A program made the position numbers and the translations under genes. From positions 6,448,001-6,512,000 of the forward strand of contig NZ_JAPEPZ010000001.1 in NCBI RefSeq assembly GCF_026339875.1: a stretch of 64,000 bases of DNA, in the 5' to 3' direction. The number at the start of each line of letters is the position of its first letter. Position 1 is the stretch's first letter. This document shows, in pieces, positions 25,091 to 33,427 of this stretch. The notes beneath the pieces are model-generated. The model ran no database searches and had not been told where the DNA came from. It was given only the letters and a program-made list of their open reading frames with translations. Source of the DNA: Streptomyces sp. NBC_01571 (GTDB taxonomy: Bacteria; Actinomycetota; Actinomycetes; Streptomycetales; Streptomycetaceae).

Positions 25091-26800
25091 TCAGCCGAGC
25101 GCGTGCACGTGCGCCCCCACCGAGTTCGACCACGCGTTGCCCGCCGCCGCGTCCCAGTTCGTCGACCAGGTCATCGCACCGCGCAGGTCCGGGTAGGTCT
25201 TGGAGGGCTTGAAGGAGCCGCAGTTGGTGCCCTTGGCCAGGCAGTCCAACGCGTTGTTCACCACCGTCGGAGACACATAGCCGCTGCCCGCGCCGCTCGT
25301 CGAGGCCGGGAGGCCCAGGCCCACCTGGGAGGGGGCCAGGCCGCCCTGGAGCTGGATGCAGGCGAGGGCGGTGAGGAAGTCGACCGAACCCTGGCTGTAG
25401 ACCTTGCCGTCGCACCCGAGCATCGAACCGCTGTTGTAGTACTGCATGTTGACGACCGTGAGGATGTCCTTGATGTTCAGGGCGGTCTGGAAGTAGGCGT
25501 TCGAGGTGGACTGCATGTCGATCGTCTGCGGGGCCATCGTGATGATCAGGGACGAGCCCGCCTTGGACGCCAGGGAGCGCAGCGCCTGCGTCATGTACGT
25601 CGCGTTGAGCCCGTTCTCCAGGTCGATGTCGACGCCGTCGAAGCCGTACGTCTGCATGAGGGAGTAGACGGAGTCGGCGAAGTTCGCCGCGGACGTCGGG
25701 TCGTTGATGGACACGGTGCCGTTCTGGCCGCCGATGGAGATGACGACCTTCTTGCCCGCGGCCTGCTTGGCCTTGATGTCCGCCTTGAACTGGTCGACCG
25801 TGTAGCCGCCGAGGCCGGCGGAGTCCAGGTTGAAGCTCACCGCGCCCGGTGTGCCGGTCGCGTCCGCGAAGGCCACCGCGATGATGTCGTACTGGGACTG
25901 GACGGCGGAGATCTTCTGGACCGTCGCGCCGTTGTTGAAGTTCTGCCAGTAGCCCGTGACGGCGTGCTTCGGCAGCGCGGTGCCCCCGCCGCCGCCCGTG
26001 GACGCGCTCGTCGTGCCCGTCACCGTCGCCGACTTCACCGACTCACCGGCCGAGTTGGTCGCCGTGACCTGGAAGGGGTACGAGGTGGACGCGGTCAGTC
26101 CGGTCACCGTCGCCGAGGTCCCGGTCACCGCCGTCACCTTGGTGCCGGACCGGTAGACGTTGTAACCCGTCGCTCCCGACACCGTGTTCCAGATCAGGGA
26201 GACGGACGAGGAGGTGGTCGAGGAGACGGCCAGACCGGCGGGCGCCGCCGGGACCGTGGGGGCCGGGTCGCCGCCTCCGCCCCCGTCGGGACCGAAGACC
26301 GAGAGGTCGTCGGCGTAGTACGCGGCCTGCCCGTACCACCCGTGGGTGTAGACCGTCACCGAGGTCGTCGACCCGCCGGTGGTGAAGGTGGTGGACAGCT
26401 GCTTCCAGGAGGCGGAGTCCGGGGTCCAGGTCGACACGTCCGTGGTGCCCGTGCCGGTCACACCGAGATAGGAGTACCCGCCCTGCACCCACGCGCTCAG
26501 CGTGTACGTCGAGTTGGGCTTGACCGCGACGGACTGGGTGCACTGGGCGTTGTCCTGCCCGGCCGGCGTCGCCTTGAGCGCCGCCGAGCCGCCGTGCACC
26601 GGTGAGGAGACCGTCGTACCGCTGCCCGCGGAACAGGTCCAGTTGCTCAGGCCCGACTCGTACCCGCCGTTCCTGGCGTTGTTGACGTCGGCGGCCTGGG
26701 CCTGGCCCGCCAGGCCGGTGAGGGAGAGGACGGAGGCGGTGACTGCGGTGGCGAGGCCGACCGCCCATCTCCGTGCGGGCATGCGTGTGACGCGGTCCAC
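25091..26800 (-). CDS. secreted GH18 chitinase with CBM and FnIII
   Basis: 569 aa endo/exo-chitinase. Layout: signal peptide to about residue 36 (AQAAD), a carbohydrate-binding beta domain (about 40-170), a Gly/Pro linker, fibronectin III (184-264), a second Gly linker, and a GH18 barrel (278-569). DGVDIDLE at 388-395 is the catalytic motif with acid Glu395; VVISIGGQNG is the other family block. GTG 26800 is preceded by GGAGG at 5 bases; ATG 26782 lacks one. The promoter carries a DasR-type palindrome, so N-acetylglucosamine control is likely. Confidence 0.95.
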   Translation of the reverse strand: MDRVTRMPARRWAVGLATAVTASVLSLTGLAGQAQAADVNNARNGGYESGLSNWTCSAGSGTTVSSPVHGGSAALKATPAGQDNAQCTQSVAVKPNSTYTLSAWVQGGYSYLGVTGTGTTDVSTWTPDSASWKQLSTTFTTGGSTTSVTVYTHGWYGQAAYYADDLSVFGPDGGGGGDPAPTVPAAPAGLAVSSTTSSSVSLIWNTVSGATGYNVYRSGTKVTAVTGTSATVTGLTASTSYPFQVTATNSAGESVKSATVTGTTSASTGGGGGTALPKHAVTGYWQNFNNGATVQKISAVQSQYDIIAVAFADATGTPGAVSFNLDSAGLGGYTVDQFKADIKAKQAAGKKVVISIGGQNGTVSINDPTSAANFADSVYSLMQTYGFDGVDIDLENGLNATYMTQALRSLASKAGSSLIITMAPQTIDMQSTSNAYFQTALNIKDILTVVNMQYYNSGSMLGCDGKVYSQGSVDFLTALACIQLQGGLAPSQVGLGLPASTSGAGSGYVSPTVVNNALDCLAKGTNCGSFKPSKTYPDLRGAMTWSTNWDAAAGNAWSNSVGAHVHALG

Positions 26801-26820
26801 TGGGTCCTCCGGGGGGGTGG

Positions 26821-26850
26821 GGGAGGGATGGGGAGGGATGGGGAGGGATA
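26821..26850. repeat. three-copy G-rich 10-bp tandem repeat
   Basis: GGGAGGGATG twice plus GGGAGGGATA, in the chitinase leader. On the plus strand it offers six GGG runs, enough for a G-quadruplex; the transcript has the C-rich strand. Confidence 0.7.
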
Positions 26851-26876
26851 CGGAACGGCGGCCACCGCTGGATTAC

Positions 26877-26905
26877 AAGTTGGTCCAGACCAATCCTGTT
26901 GTCAA
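26877..26905 (-). promoter_or_regulatory. chitinase promoter with DasR-type operator
   Basis: On the minus strand TTGACA (26905-26900), 17 bases, then CAACTT (26882-26877). Between them, overlapping the -10, is TTGGTC-CA-GACCAA (26880-26893). Its core TGGTCNNGACCA is the DasR (dre) and chitinase-repeat consensus of Streptomyces. A repressor here would occlude polymerase until released by amino-sugar phosphates. The consensus is known; binding here is inferred. Confidence 0.72.
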
Positions 26906-27171
26906 GACCTCGGGGAACGGCCGGAAATCCCAACCCCTTTGTGGCGTGGGCGACTTGTCGCGTATTCGCCTTACTCTCCGTTGATCATGCCCGCACCTTC
27001 CGTGAGATGATCTGGCGGATTCGGTGTTGAGCGGGCCATGCCGTGGATATGGTGCTGATGCAAGGTGCGAGGGGACGTCACAGTGACGAACTGCGGCCAA
27101 CTGTGGCGGTCCATGACGAAACAGGGGCGATCCGTGGCGGTGGTTGACCACCTCGCCGCGGCGAACGGGGT
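26906..27171 (+). other. intergenic region before the Tad cluster
   Basis: With the chitinase leader this makes a 371-base gene-free stretch. The part from 26906 to 27171 should hold the Tad promoter; TTGAGC near 27033 with TATGGT 15 bases later is the best match I see, and it is weak. No hairpin or RNA gene is evident. Confidence 0.25.
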
Positions 27172-28056
27172 GTGTGCAGCGTGCCGACCGCGATAGCCGT
27201 CACCAGTTCCGACCTGGTGCTGCCGCCGCACGACCGGCAGACTCCGCCCGCGGTCGTCCAGCCCCTCGACACCCTCGAAGGCTCCCTCACGGGAATGCAC
27301 GCGCTCATCGAGCAGCACGGGTACGTCATCGCGCTCTACCCGGCCTCGGTCGACGCGGCCGTGATCCGGCGCCTGCACACCGTCCGCTCCGTCCTGGAGA
27401 GCGACCGGATCGCGCTGCTCGGCATCGACCTGCCGCCGCTCGGACTCGCCCTGCTCGTCCAGCAGTTGCGCCAGCTGTCCGGCTGCGACTTCAGTCCGGG
27501 TGTGCTCGCCTCCTCCGCCCGGCTGCTCGCCCACTACATCTACGCCGGTGCCCTGCTCGGCTCGGTCGCCAAGCTCGACCGGGTGCCGGTGACCCTGAAG
27601 TCGCACGCCAAGTCATGGGTGCCGGGCGCCCAGTTCGCGGTACTGGCCACCCCGCGGCCCCAGCTCGCGCGGATCGGCCAGGACGAGATCGCCGGGCCCG
27701 AGTTCGGTACCCGGCTGCTCGTCGCCTCCGGGCAGCCGCCCTCGGACTGGGTCACGGCGACCCTCGCGCCCGCCTGGCGGGTACAGGGCGTCGCGACCGT
27801 GCCACTGCCGGAGGAGTCGGGGCGCTGGTGGGGCACCACCAAGCTCGCCGAGTTCGCCGCCGGTCTGTACGACGTCTCCGTGCTCTACCAACTCGTGTCG
27901 TCCGTCCGGCGGGAGGAGTGCCACTGGTGCGGACTCGAACTCATCGGTGACCGCTGCGGGTTCTGTGCCGCGCCGCTGCCACCGCCCTCTGAGCTTCCGG
28001 CCGCCGCGGTGCGGGCATCCTCTCCAGTGCGTGCCCTGCCCCGGGGCATGACATGA
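27172..28056 (+). CDS. unknown protein with C-terminal zinc ribbon, Tad cluster
   Basis: 294 aa from GTG 27172; GTG 27181 has better spacing to the upstream GGGG and may be the true start. No signal peptide. The body is alpha/beta with moderately hydrophobic helices (ALLGIDLPPLGLALLVQQL) and ends in CHWCG...CGFC, two CxxC pairs of a zinc ribbon. I do not recognise the family. It opens the Tad cluster, same strand, 192 bases before cpaB, so a pilus-related role is a guess from position. Confidence 0.7.
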   Translation: MCSVPTAIAVTSSDLVLPPHDRQTPPAVVQPLDTLEGSLTGMHALIEQHGYVIALYPASVDAAVIRRLHTVRSVLESDRIALLGIDLPPLGLALLVQQLRQLSGCDFSPGVLASSARLLAHYIYAGALLGSVAKLDRVPVTLKSHAKSWVPGAQFAVLATPRPQLARIGQDEIAGPEFGTRLLVASGQPPSDWVTATLAPAWRVQGVATVPLPEESGRWWGTTKLAEFAAGLYDVSVLYQLVSSVRREECHWCGLELIGDRCGFCAAPLPPPSELPAAAVRASSPVRALPRGMT

Positions 28057-28248
28057 GCCACATAGGTCGCACAAGGCGTACAAGCCGTGCAGGTCGCGCC
28101 GGCTGCGCGGACCGCGGCTCACGGCTCCGCAGCGCCACCGGCCCGTAGCACCACGGCTCCACAGCGACATCTCAACAGCACCTGAACAGCACCAGGCACG
28201 ACCGCTCGACCCCGCCGTCCCCGCCCCACGATCGAGGTTGTCCGCGTC

Positions 28249-28962
28249 ATGAACTCACGCCAGCGCCGCGGCGTCATCCTGCTGGTCCTCTCGGTCCTGT
28301 GCGCCCTGGGCGCCTTCGCCGGAGTGCTCTCGGTGATCCGCGACGTGAACTCCAAGGTCGGCCCGGAGGTCTCGGCGTACCGCCTGAAGGACGACATCGC
28401 GCCCTACAAGGAGCTGACGGCCGACCAGTTCCAGAAGATCTCGATGCCCGAGCGCTGGCTGTCCTCCACGGCGGTCACGGACCTCTCCCGGATCCGCGGG
28501 AAGATCGCCGTCACCCAGCTCAAGAAGGGCTCTCTGCTCCAGAGCGACATGATCGTGGACCGGCCCGCGCTGGAAGCGGGCCAGCAGGAGATCGCCATCA
28601 TGATCGACGCAGCGACCGGTGTGGCCGGAAAGATCGACCCGGGCGCGCGGGTCAACATCTACGCCACCTTCAAGGCGGAGAACGACAAGCAGAAGGACCA
28701 GTCCAAGGTCATCGTGGCGAACGCGCGCGTCATCGACGTCGGCAGACTCACCGCCCTCGACCCCGGCCAGTCCAGCGCCGAACGCAGCCGCACCGCCACC
28801 CAGGCCGTCCCCATCACCTTCGCGCTCGACACCGCCGACGCCCAACGCGTCGCGTACGCCGAGTCCTTCGCGACCCACGTCCGGCTCGCCCTGGTCGCGG
28901 GCGGCTCCGACACCACCGTCGCCCCCGGCGAGCGTACGTACACCCTCGACCAGGACAAGTAG
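28249..28962 (+). CDS. cpaB: CpaB/RcpC-like SAF-domain pilus assembly protein
   Basis: 237 aa. An N-terminal membrane anchor (residues 8-30, GVILLVLSVLCALGAFAGVLS) precedes a SAF domain (AYRLKDDIAPYKELTADQFQKISMP... GKIAVTQLKKGSLLQSDMI) and a C-terminal beta domain. CpaB/RcpC proteins act outside the membrane in Flp pilus assembly. No outer membrane exists here, so it may steer the fibre through the wall. ATG 28249 is preceded by GAGG. The stop touches AGGAGG of the following leader ORF. Confidence 0.85.
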   Translation: MNSRQRRGVILLVLSVLCALGAFAGVLSVIRDVNSKVGPEVSAYRLKDDIAPYKELTADQFQKISMPERWLSSTAVTDLSRIRGKIAVTQLKKGSLLQSDMIVDRPALEAGQQEIAIMIDAATGVAGKIDPGARVNIYATFKAENDKQKDQSKVIVANARVIDVGRLTALDPGQSSAERSRTATQAVPITFALDTADAQRVAYAESFATHVRLALVAGGSDTTVAPGERTYTLDQDK

Positions 28963-28972
28963 GAGGCCGCGC

Positions 28973-29005
28973 ATGAGGTCCACGCCCCCGGGGCCGTGCC
29001 GATGA
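28973..29005 (+). CDS. possible 10-residue leader peptide
   Basis: ATG at 28973 sits six bases after AGGAGG (28961-28966) and encodes MRSTPPGPCR. Its TGA overlaps the cpaE-tadE ATG as ATGA. It is the only good Shine-Dalgarno in this junction, and it is out of frame with the fusion gene. The ORF may couple translation of the fusion; alternatively the ribosome site is used inefficiently for the ATG at 29002. Confidence 0.4.
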   Translation: MRSTPPGPCR

Positions 29006-30618
29006 CCATTCGTATCCTCCCGGCCGTCGGCGACATCGACTCGGCCCGAGCGCTCACCACCCTGCTCAGCCAGCTCGCCGACGCCGAACCCGCCCCGCCC
29101 GTCCCCGACTCCACCGCCCTCCTCGACACCCTCGCCCGGCTCGCGGCGGAGTCGCTCGACGAGCTGCCCGAAGTCGTCCTCGTCCACGAACGCATCGGTC
29201 CCGTACCGGCGTTGGACCTCATCCGCGATCTGGTGCTGCGTTTCCCGGCGGTCGGTGTCGTCCTCATCACGGCCGACGCCAGCACCGGCGTCCTCACCGC
29301 CGCCATGGACTCCGGCGCCCGCGGCATCATCGGTCTGCCGCTCGGCTACGACGCCCTCGCCGAACGCGTCCAGGCCGCGGCCGGATGGTCGCTCGGCATG
29401 CGGCGCCACCTCGGCAGCGGTACGCCCGAGCTGTACACGGGCCCCGGCGGCACCGTCGTCACGGTCACCGGGGCGAAGGGCGGCGTCGGCACCACCGTGA
29501 CCGCGGTCCAGATCGCCCTGGCGTCTAAGGCCTCGGGGCGGAACGTGGCGCTGGTGGACCTCGACCTCCAGTCCGGCGACGTCGCCTCCTACCTGGACGT
29601 GCAGTTCCGCCGGTCGGTGGCCGACCTCGCCGGGATCAGCGACATCAACCCGCGCGTCCTCCAGGACGCCGTCTACCTCCACGACAGCGGCGTCGGCCTG
29701 CTGCTCGCCCCCGCCGAGGGAGAACGCGGCGAGGAGGTCACGGACCGGGTGACGCGCCAGGTGCTGTCGGTCCTGCGCTCCCGCCACGACGTCGTGATCG
29801 TCGACTGCGGCTCCCAGATGAACTCCGCGACCGCGGCGGCCGTGGAGATGGCCGACCAGGCGCTGCTCCTCGTCACCCCGGACGTCGTGGCCGTCCGCGC
29901 CGCCAAACGCATGGTCCGTATGTGGGACCGCCTCCAGATCCGCAAGGCGGAGGAGACGACCACGGTCGTCAACCGGTTCGCCCGCGGTACGGAGATCCAG
30001 CCCTCCCTGGTCCAACGCGTCACCGGCACCAAAGTCGCGAGCGCGGCGGTCCCCGCCGCCTTCAAGGAGCTCCAGTCCGTCGTGGACGCGGGCCGCCTCC
30101 AGGACCTGGACGCCCGCTCCACCGTCAAACAGGCGCTGTGGTCACTGGCGGCGGAACTGGGACTGGTGGTCGCCCAGGAGGGCGGGGGCGGCGGCCGGCG
30201 CCGCAAGGCCTCCCCGGACCGGGGGGCGTCGGCGCTGCGCAGGAGGGGCGGCGACCGGGGCGCGGTGACCCTGGAGTTCGCCGGCATGTTCCCGATCCTG
30301 CTGGTCGTGATGACGATCCTGTGGCAGTGCGTGCTGTACGGCTACTCGTACTCGCTGGCCGGGAACGCGGCGGACGAGGCGGCGCGCGCGGCCACGGCGG
30401 CCTACGCGGTCGACGGTGACGTCGGCGGCGCCTGCCGGACGGCCGGGAGCCGGCACCTGCCGGGCTCCTGGAGGGACGCGGGCATCGAATGCGCTCCGGC
30501 GGGCTCGGTGATGAGGGCCACCGTCGACGTCGACGTCCCGCTCTTCTTCCCGGGGTTCGACGCGGGGTGGCACGTGAAAGGGACGGCGGGCGCGGCGCTG
30601 GAGGGGGACGTCGGATGA
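29002..30618 (+). CDS. CpaE/TadZ ATPase fused to a TadE pseudopilin
   Basis: 538 aa. Residues 1-135 are a receiver-like domain; about 150-400 are a MinD/ParA-type ATPase with the deviant Walker A TGAKGGVGTT (about 154-163), DLDLQSGDVAS and VIVDCGS. TadZ proteins place the pilus machine at its site. A basic linker (GGGGGRRRKAS...RRRGGDRG) follows. At 420-426 is G|AVTLEF, an intact GxxxxEF prepilin-peptidase site, then a membrane helix and TadE body. Cleavage would separate a cytosolic ATPase from a surface pseudopilin. Start ATG 29002 overlaps the leader ORF; GTG 28996 is an alternative. Confidence 0.9.
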   Translation: MTIRILPAVGDIDSARALTTLLSQLADAEPAPPVPDSTALLDTLARLAAESLDELPEVVLVHERIGPVPALDLIRDLVLRFPAVGVVLITADASTGVLTAAMDSGARGIIGLPLGYDALAERVQAAAGWSLGMRRHLGSGTPELYTGPGGTVVTVTGAKGGVGTTVTAVQIALASKASGRNVALVDLDLQSGDVASYLDVQFRRSVADLAGISDINPRVLQDAVYLHDSGVGLLLAPAEGERGEEVTDRVTRQVLSVLRSRHDVVIVDCGSQMNSATAAAVEMADQALLLVTPDVVAVRAAKRMVRMWDRLQIRKAEETTTVVNRFARGTEIQPSLVQRVTGTKVASAAVPAAFKELQSVVDAGRLQDLDARSTVKQALWSLAAELGLVVAQEGGGGGRRRKASPDRGASALRRRGGDRGAVTLEFAGMFPILLVVMTILWQCVLYGYSYSLAGNAADEAARAATAAYAVDGDVGGACRTAGSRHLPGSWRDAGIECAPAGSVMRATVDVDVPLFFPGFDAGWHVKGTAGAALEGDVG

Positions 30619-31034
30619 CGGCCTCCCAGGGACGGCGGACGGATCACGGGCGGCAGCCGGAGCGGCGGCTGAAGGACAGGCCGCGGCCGGGGCGTCGCCT
30701 CCGTGACGACCGGGGCGTCTCCATGCTGGAGTTCGCCGGGTTCCTGCCCATCCTGCTGGTCATCGGGATGGCCGCCATCCAGCTCGGCCTCATCGGATAC
30801 GGGATCAACCAGGCCGGTTCCGGCGCGCGCGCCGCCGCCCGGGTCGCCTCGCAGGGCGGCGACGGCGGGGCGGCGGGAAGCGCCGCGGTGAGCGGATGGC
30901 TGGATCCGCGGGTCGCCCCCGCGACGGGGCCGGACCTCACCACCGCCACGGTCACCGTGCGTGTCCCCGGGGTCATCCCCCTCTTCGGCCCCTACGAGGT
31001 GACCCGCCGCGCCACCATGCCCACCGACGACTGA
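30615..31034 (+). CDS. TadE-like minor pseudopilin
   Basis: 139 aa. A basic N-terminus (residues 1-33) leads to G34|VSMLEF, the type IVb prepilin cleavage site with Glu at +5, then a membrane helix (AGFLPILLVIGMAAIQLGLIGYG) and a small exported domain. TadE proteins are processed by the Tad prepilin peptidase and help fibre assembly. Overlaps the fusion gene by ATGA. It is the second TadE module in a row. Confidence 0.88.
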   Translation: MTASQGRRTDHGRQPERRLKDRPRPGRRLRDDRGVSMLEFAGFLPILLVIGMAAIQLGLIGYGINQAGSGARAAARVASQGGDGGAAGSAAVSGWLDPRVAPATGPDLTTATVTVRVPGVIPLFGPYEVTRRATMPTDD

Positions 31035-31103
31035 CCCCATGACGGGATCCCGCGAGCGGATCCCGCGACCGAACCGCACGACCGACCGGGAGGAGCTGAA
31101 CCC

Positions 31104-32444
31104 ATGAGCCTGCGATCCCGACTGGCCACCCCCGACGAGGGAGGCCCCGCCCGTGAGGACGGACACCTCGTCGCCGTCTACCGCGCCAAGCTCCTCGAGG
31201 AGATCGACCTCGCCGAGATGTCGAGCCTGGCGGCAGCCGAACGACGGGTGCGCCTGGAGCGCGTACTCGGCCACATCATCAGCCGCGAAGGCCCCGTCCT
31301 CTCCTCCGCCGAACGCGCCCAGCTGATCCGGCGGGTCGTGGACGAGGCCCTCGGACTCGGCGTCCTCGAACCACTGCTCGCCGACGCGTCGATCACCGAG
31401 ATCATGGTCAACGGCCCGGACTCGATCTTCGTGGAGCGGGCGGGCCGGGTCGAGCAGCTCCCGCTCCGCTTCGCCTCCACCGAACAGCTCATGCAGACCA
31501 TCGAACGCATCGTCTCCACGGTCAACCGCCGCGTCGACGAGTCCAACCCCATGGTCGACGCCCGCCTCCCCACCGGCGAACGCGTCAACGTCATCATCCC
31601 GCCGCTCGCCCTCACCGGGCCCACCCTCACCATCCGCCGCTTCCCCCGCGCCTACACACTGCCCGAGCTCATCGGCCTCGGCTCGCTCGACGAACAGATG
31701 CTGATGCTCCTCGCCGCGTTCGTGCGCGCCCGGTTCAACGTGATCGTCAGCGGCGGCACGGGCAGCGGGAAGACCACCCTCCTCAACGCGCTCTCCGGGC
31801 TCATCCCGTCCCACGAACGCATCATCACCATCGAGGACTCCGCCGAACTCCAGCTCCAGCAGGAACACGTCATCCGCCTGGAGTCCCGGCCCCCGAACGT
31901 CGAGGGCAAGGGCCAGATCACCATCCGCGAACTGGTCCGCAACTCCCTGCGCATGCGCCCCGACCGCATCATCGTCGGTGAGGTCCGCGGCGGGGAGACC
32001 CTCGACATGCTGCAGGCCATGTCGACCGGCCACGACGGCTCCCTCGCGACGGTCCACGCGAACTCCGCGGAGGACGCCCTCATGCGGCTCCAGACCCTCG
32101 GCTCGATGTCCGAGGTCCTGATCCCCTTCGAGGCGCTGAAGGACCAGATCAACTCGGCCGTCGACGTGGTCGTCCAGCTGTCCCGGCACGCCGACGGCTC
32201 CCGCAGGATCACCGAGATCGCCCTGCTGGTCTCGCACGGCCGCGAACAGTTCCGGGTCGTCCCCGTCACCCGCTTCGTACCGCGACCCGTCGGCCCCGAC
32301 CGTGTCGTCCAGGGCCGTTTCGAGCACCTCCCGCTGCCCCGCCCGGTCGCCGAGAAGCTGTACGTCGCCAACGAGCCACTGCCGCCCGCCTTCGGCGTCG
32401 TCGAGGTCCTGGACGCACTCGATCCCAGGCAGGCCATCGGATGA
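31104..32444 (+). CDS. tadA: TadA/CpaF secretion ATPase
   Basis: 446 aa cytosolic hexameric ATPase that powers Flp pilus assembly. The N-domain (about 1-150) includes ASITEIMVNGPDSIFVERAG. Walker A is GGTGSGKTT near residue 218; the Asp box is ITIEDSAELQ; Walker B is IIVGEVRGGE near 290; the His box is HDGSLATVHANS. It is the core of the T2SE CpaF group. ATG 31104 has GGGAGGAG upstream. It lies 69 bases after tadE. Confidence 0.95.
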   Translation: MSLRSRLATPDEGGPAREDGHLVAVYRAKLLEEIDLAEMSSLAAAERRVRLERVLGHIISREGPVLSSAERAQLIRRVVDEALGLGVLEPLLADASITEIMVNGPDSIFVERAGRVEQLPLRFASTEQLMQTIERIVSTVNRRVDESNPMVDARLPTGERVNVIIPPLALTGPTLTIRRFPRAYTLPELIGLGSLDEQMLMLLAAFVRARFNVIVSGGTGSGKTTLLNALSGLIPSHERIITIEDSAELQLQQEHVIRLESRPPNVEGKGQITIRELVRNSLRMRPDRIIVGEVRGGETLDMLQAMSTGHDGSLATVHANSAEDALMRLQTLGSMSEVLIPFEALKDQINSAVDVVVQLSRHADGSRRITEIALLVSHGREQFRVVPVTRFVPRPVGPDRVVQGRFEHLPLPRPVAEKLYVANEPLPPAFGVVEVLDALDPRQAIG

Positions 32445-32469
32445 CCACCACGACCGAGAGGAGCGAGCC

Positions 32470-33411
32470 GTGAACAACCCCGCCGCCCTGGCCCTCGGCG
32501 CCACCGTCCTGTGCGGCACCCTCGCCGTCGCGGGTGTACACACGTACGCCTCCGGACGTGCGCAGCGCCAGGCCCTCGTGGACCGGCTCGCCGGCGGCGG
32601 CCCGCTGCGCACGGCCGCCGGCCGCGTACGCCGCTTCGCCGCCGTCGACCGCCGGCTGCGCCGCACCCGTCTCGGCCGCACCATCCACCTGCGTCTGTCG
32701 GCGACGGGCCTCGACGTGACGGCGGGCGAGTTCGCCACCTACGTCACCGCCGTCGTCGTCGCGCTGTGGCTGATCGCGGCCTCGGTGCTGGCCCCCTTCT
32801 TCGGCCCGATCGCCGCCCTGGTCGGGGTGTGGAGCGCGGTCATATTCCTCAACTGGCAGCGCCAGAAACGCATCGAGGCCTTCATCGGCCAACTCCCCGA
32901 CGTGGCGAGACTGCTGGCCAACGCGACCGCCGCCGGCCTCGCCATGCGGACCGCGCTGGCGATGGCCGCCGAGGAGCTGGAGAACCCGGCGGGCGAGGAA
33001 CTCGCCCACGTCGCCGATCAGTTGATGATGGGTCGCTCCATCGACGACGCACTCGGCGAGCTCTCCGAGCGGCTCCCCTCCCGTGAGCTGATCGTCCTGG
33101 TCACCACCCTGGTCCTCGCCAACAAGGCGGGCGGCTCGGTCGTCAGCTCCCTGCGCAACCTCACCCAGACCCTGGAGGACCGCAAGGAGACCCGCCGCGA
33201 GGTCCGCACGATGCTCTCCGAGGTCAACGCCACGGCCTTCACGGTCCCGCTGCTCGGCCTCGGCTCCCTGCTCCTGATCAACTCCTCGAACGAGGGCGCG
33301 CTCGCCCGCGTCACCGGCTCAGGCCTGGGCCAGGCCCTCGTCCTGATCGCGCTGGGCCTGTACACCGTCGGCTTCTTCGTCATCCGCCGCCTCGGCAAGA
33401 TCGAAGTCTGA
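32470..33411 (+). CDS. tadB: TadB inner-membrane platform protein
   Basis: 313 aa with a T2SF (GspF) domain. Membrane segments lie near 1-25, 90-125 and 255-305; the cytosolic loop contains FIGQLPDVARLLANATAAGLAMRTALAMAAEEL, the family block. With TadC it forms the membrane platform for pilin assembly. GTG 32470 has GAGCGAG upstream. 25 bases after tadA. Confidence 0.92.
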   Translation: MNNPAALALGATVLCGTLAVAGVHTYASGRAQRQALVDRLAGGGPLRTAAGRVRRFAAVDRRLRRTRLGRTIHLRLSATGLDVTAGEFATYVTAVVVALWLIAASVLAPFFGPIAALVGVWSAVIFLNWQRQKRIEAFIGQLPDVARLLANATAAGLAMRTALAMAAEELENPAGEELAHVADQLMMGRSIDDALGELSERLPSRELIVLVTTLVLANKAGGSVVSSLRNLTQTLEDRKETRREVRTMLSEVNATAFTVPLLGLGSLLLINSSNEGALARVTGSGLGQALVLIALGLYTVGFFVIRRLGKIEV

Positions 33412-33427
33412 GGAAGGAGGGATCACG

